A stretch of DNA of 64,000 nt from Allgaiera indica (GTDB taxonomy: Bacteria; Pseudomonadota; Alphaproteobacteria; Rhodobacterales; Rhodobacteraceae): NCBI RefSeq assembly GCF_900106675.1, contig NZ_FNOB01000007.1, positions 146,358 through 210,357 on the forward strand, written 5' to 3'. This document shows positions 63,811-64,000 of this stretch, one piece after another. Each line of letters opens with the position of its first letter. The first letter of the stretch is position 1. The translations under genes and the position numbers were made by a program. Under the pieces are notes generated by a model. It worked only from the letters and a program-made list of their open reading frames with translations, was not told where the DNA came from and made no database searches.

Positions 63811-63905
63811 GCAAGTACCTCAAGGCGCACCGCACGGCTTCGAGCCTGCGGTCGAAAACGTATGGCCCGCCCCGGTTGCAAGCGATGATTGGCTGACGGC
63901 GTGAT

Positions 63906-64000
63906 TAGGGTGAGGACTCATAGCCAATAGATGACAGTTGCGGCAAGGGCGATGGCTGAGAGGAAGACCTTCGGACATCTATCGTATCGTGTTGCGACAC
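63906..64000 (-). mobile_element. Second IS5-family element, right end, running off the window
   Basis: It starts with the terminal repeat TTAGGGTGAGGACTC at 63906-63920 and extends past the window edge. It is oriented opposite to the first copy and sits directly beside that copy's truncated end, so its insertion or later recombination probably removed the missing part. Confidence 0.82.
63919..64000 (-). CDS. IS5-family transposase C-terminus (partial)
   Basis: The last 26-27 codons on the minus strand read ATRYDRCPKVFLSAIALAA then TVIYWL and a stop (TGA at 63921-63919), the characteristic C-terminal end of IS427-group transposases. The start lies outside the window, so whether this copy is intact cannot be judged. 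Confidence 0.85.

Larger units (their letters stand above)
63449..63896 (+). pseudogene. IS5-family transposase, frameshifted and truncated
   Basis: The N-terminal part (MMSTLFWLTDEQMARLQPFF-PKS, from 63449) is followed by a ~43-bp hairpin insertion (63518-63560) that shifts the frame, ending it at a TGA near 63584. The next frame then reads GKPRVDDRRVLSGIIFINRNGLRW and EYGPHKTLYNRWKRWSDMGVF (63561 onward). A second hairpin insertion near 63774-63810 adds ~12 residues between IMI and YLKAHRTASSLRSK. The catalytic C-terminal half with the later DDE residues is missing. Not functional. Confidence 0.85.
63376..63905 (+). mobile_element. Decayed IS5-family insertion sequence (IS427-like)
   Basis: The left terminal inverted repeat TTAGGGTCAGGACCC is at 63376-63390, closely matching the terminus of a second copy (63906-63920). 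Inside lies an IS5-type transposase reading frame broken by insertions. The right part of the element is missing: similarity to the transposase stops after ...ASSLRSK near 63857, and unrelated sequence follows up to the second copy. Confidence 0.8.

Overview
The window is GC-rich, densely packed bacterial DNA from an alphaproteobacterium, most likely a member of the Rhodobacteraceae (the Rhodobacter/Paracoccus/Rhodovulum side). The evidence is a 14-gene nuo operon interleaved with the small accessory genes typical of that family, a NuoE with a helix-hairpin-helix tail, ccmF/ccmH in the Rhodobacter ccl style, a GTTC-N7-GTTC (alphaproteobacterial) LexA site before uvrA, TTAACC CtrA-like sites, and a dispersed intergenic repeat whose core resembles CTTCATCTTGGC.AAATACTC.

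Layout. 1-3678: the end of a leucine/isovalerate catabolism cluster (methylcrotonyl-CoA carboxylase biotin subunit, a glutathione S-transferase, HMG-CoA lyase, methylglutaconyl-CoA hydratase). 3937-22623: the complete proton-pumping NADH dehydrogenase operon nuoA-N with nine interspersed accessory genes, running on into birA, coaX and RNase J (to 25847). 26455-36351: mixed housekeeping genes: a DEAD-box helicase (-), ilvD, two MFS transporters, a DUF924 protein, lipoamide dehydrogenase and a small rhodanese (-). 36683-43030: uvrA, the cytochrome c maturation genes ccmF and ccmH, and an enoyl-CoA hydratase. 43350-47716: a PAS-domain protein divergent from yicC-gmk-gamma carbonic anhydrase, then a PLP-dependent sulfur amino acid lyase. 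48350-51053: phoR-phoU-phoB, without the pst transporter genes that usually lie between phoR and phoU. 51301-56595: an Fe-S scaffold protein (-), hisI, then on the minus strand an aldolase-family gene followed by a TRAP transporter (dctP-dctQ-dctM). 56812-59619: a TerC-like membrane protein, aroQ, a lipoprotein and sufE. 59684-62887: a ModE-like regulator and modABC, with two palindromes that look like molybdate-responsive operators. 62888-64000: a mobile-element zone with the 3' half of a tRNA-Gly (probable attachment-site remnant), a decayed IS5-family element interrupted by two hairpin insertions, and the end of a second IS5-family copy running off the window.

The most interesting signals are regulatory and structural rather than a new gene system. 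They are a sulfide/persulfide-type operator (ATTC-N8-GAAT) next to the rhodanese gene, the SOS box at uvrA, CtrA-like site clustering in front of yicC, the orphan Pho box left where pst genes are missing, the paired Mo-boxes, phased CACGC repeats before the TRAP operon, the active-site-divergent DHDPS-family enzyme, and the nested hairpins inside the IS element. No CRISPR array, rRNA, complete tRNA or defence island was seen. All assignments come from reading the sequence and from remembered family features. No database search was run.
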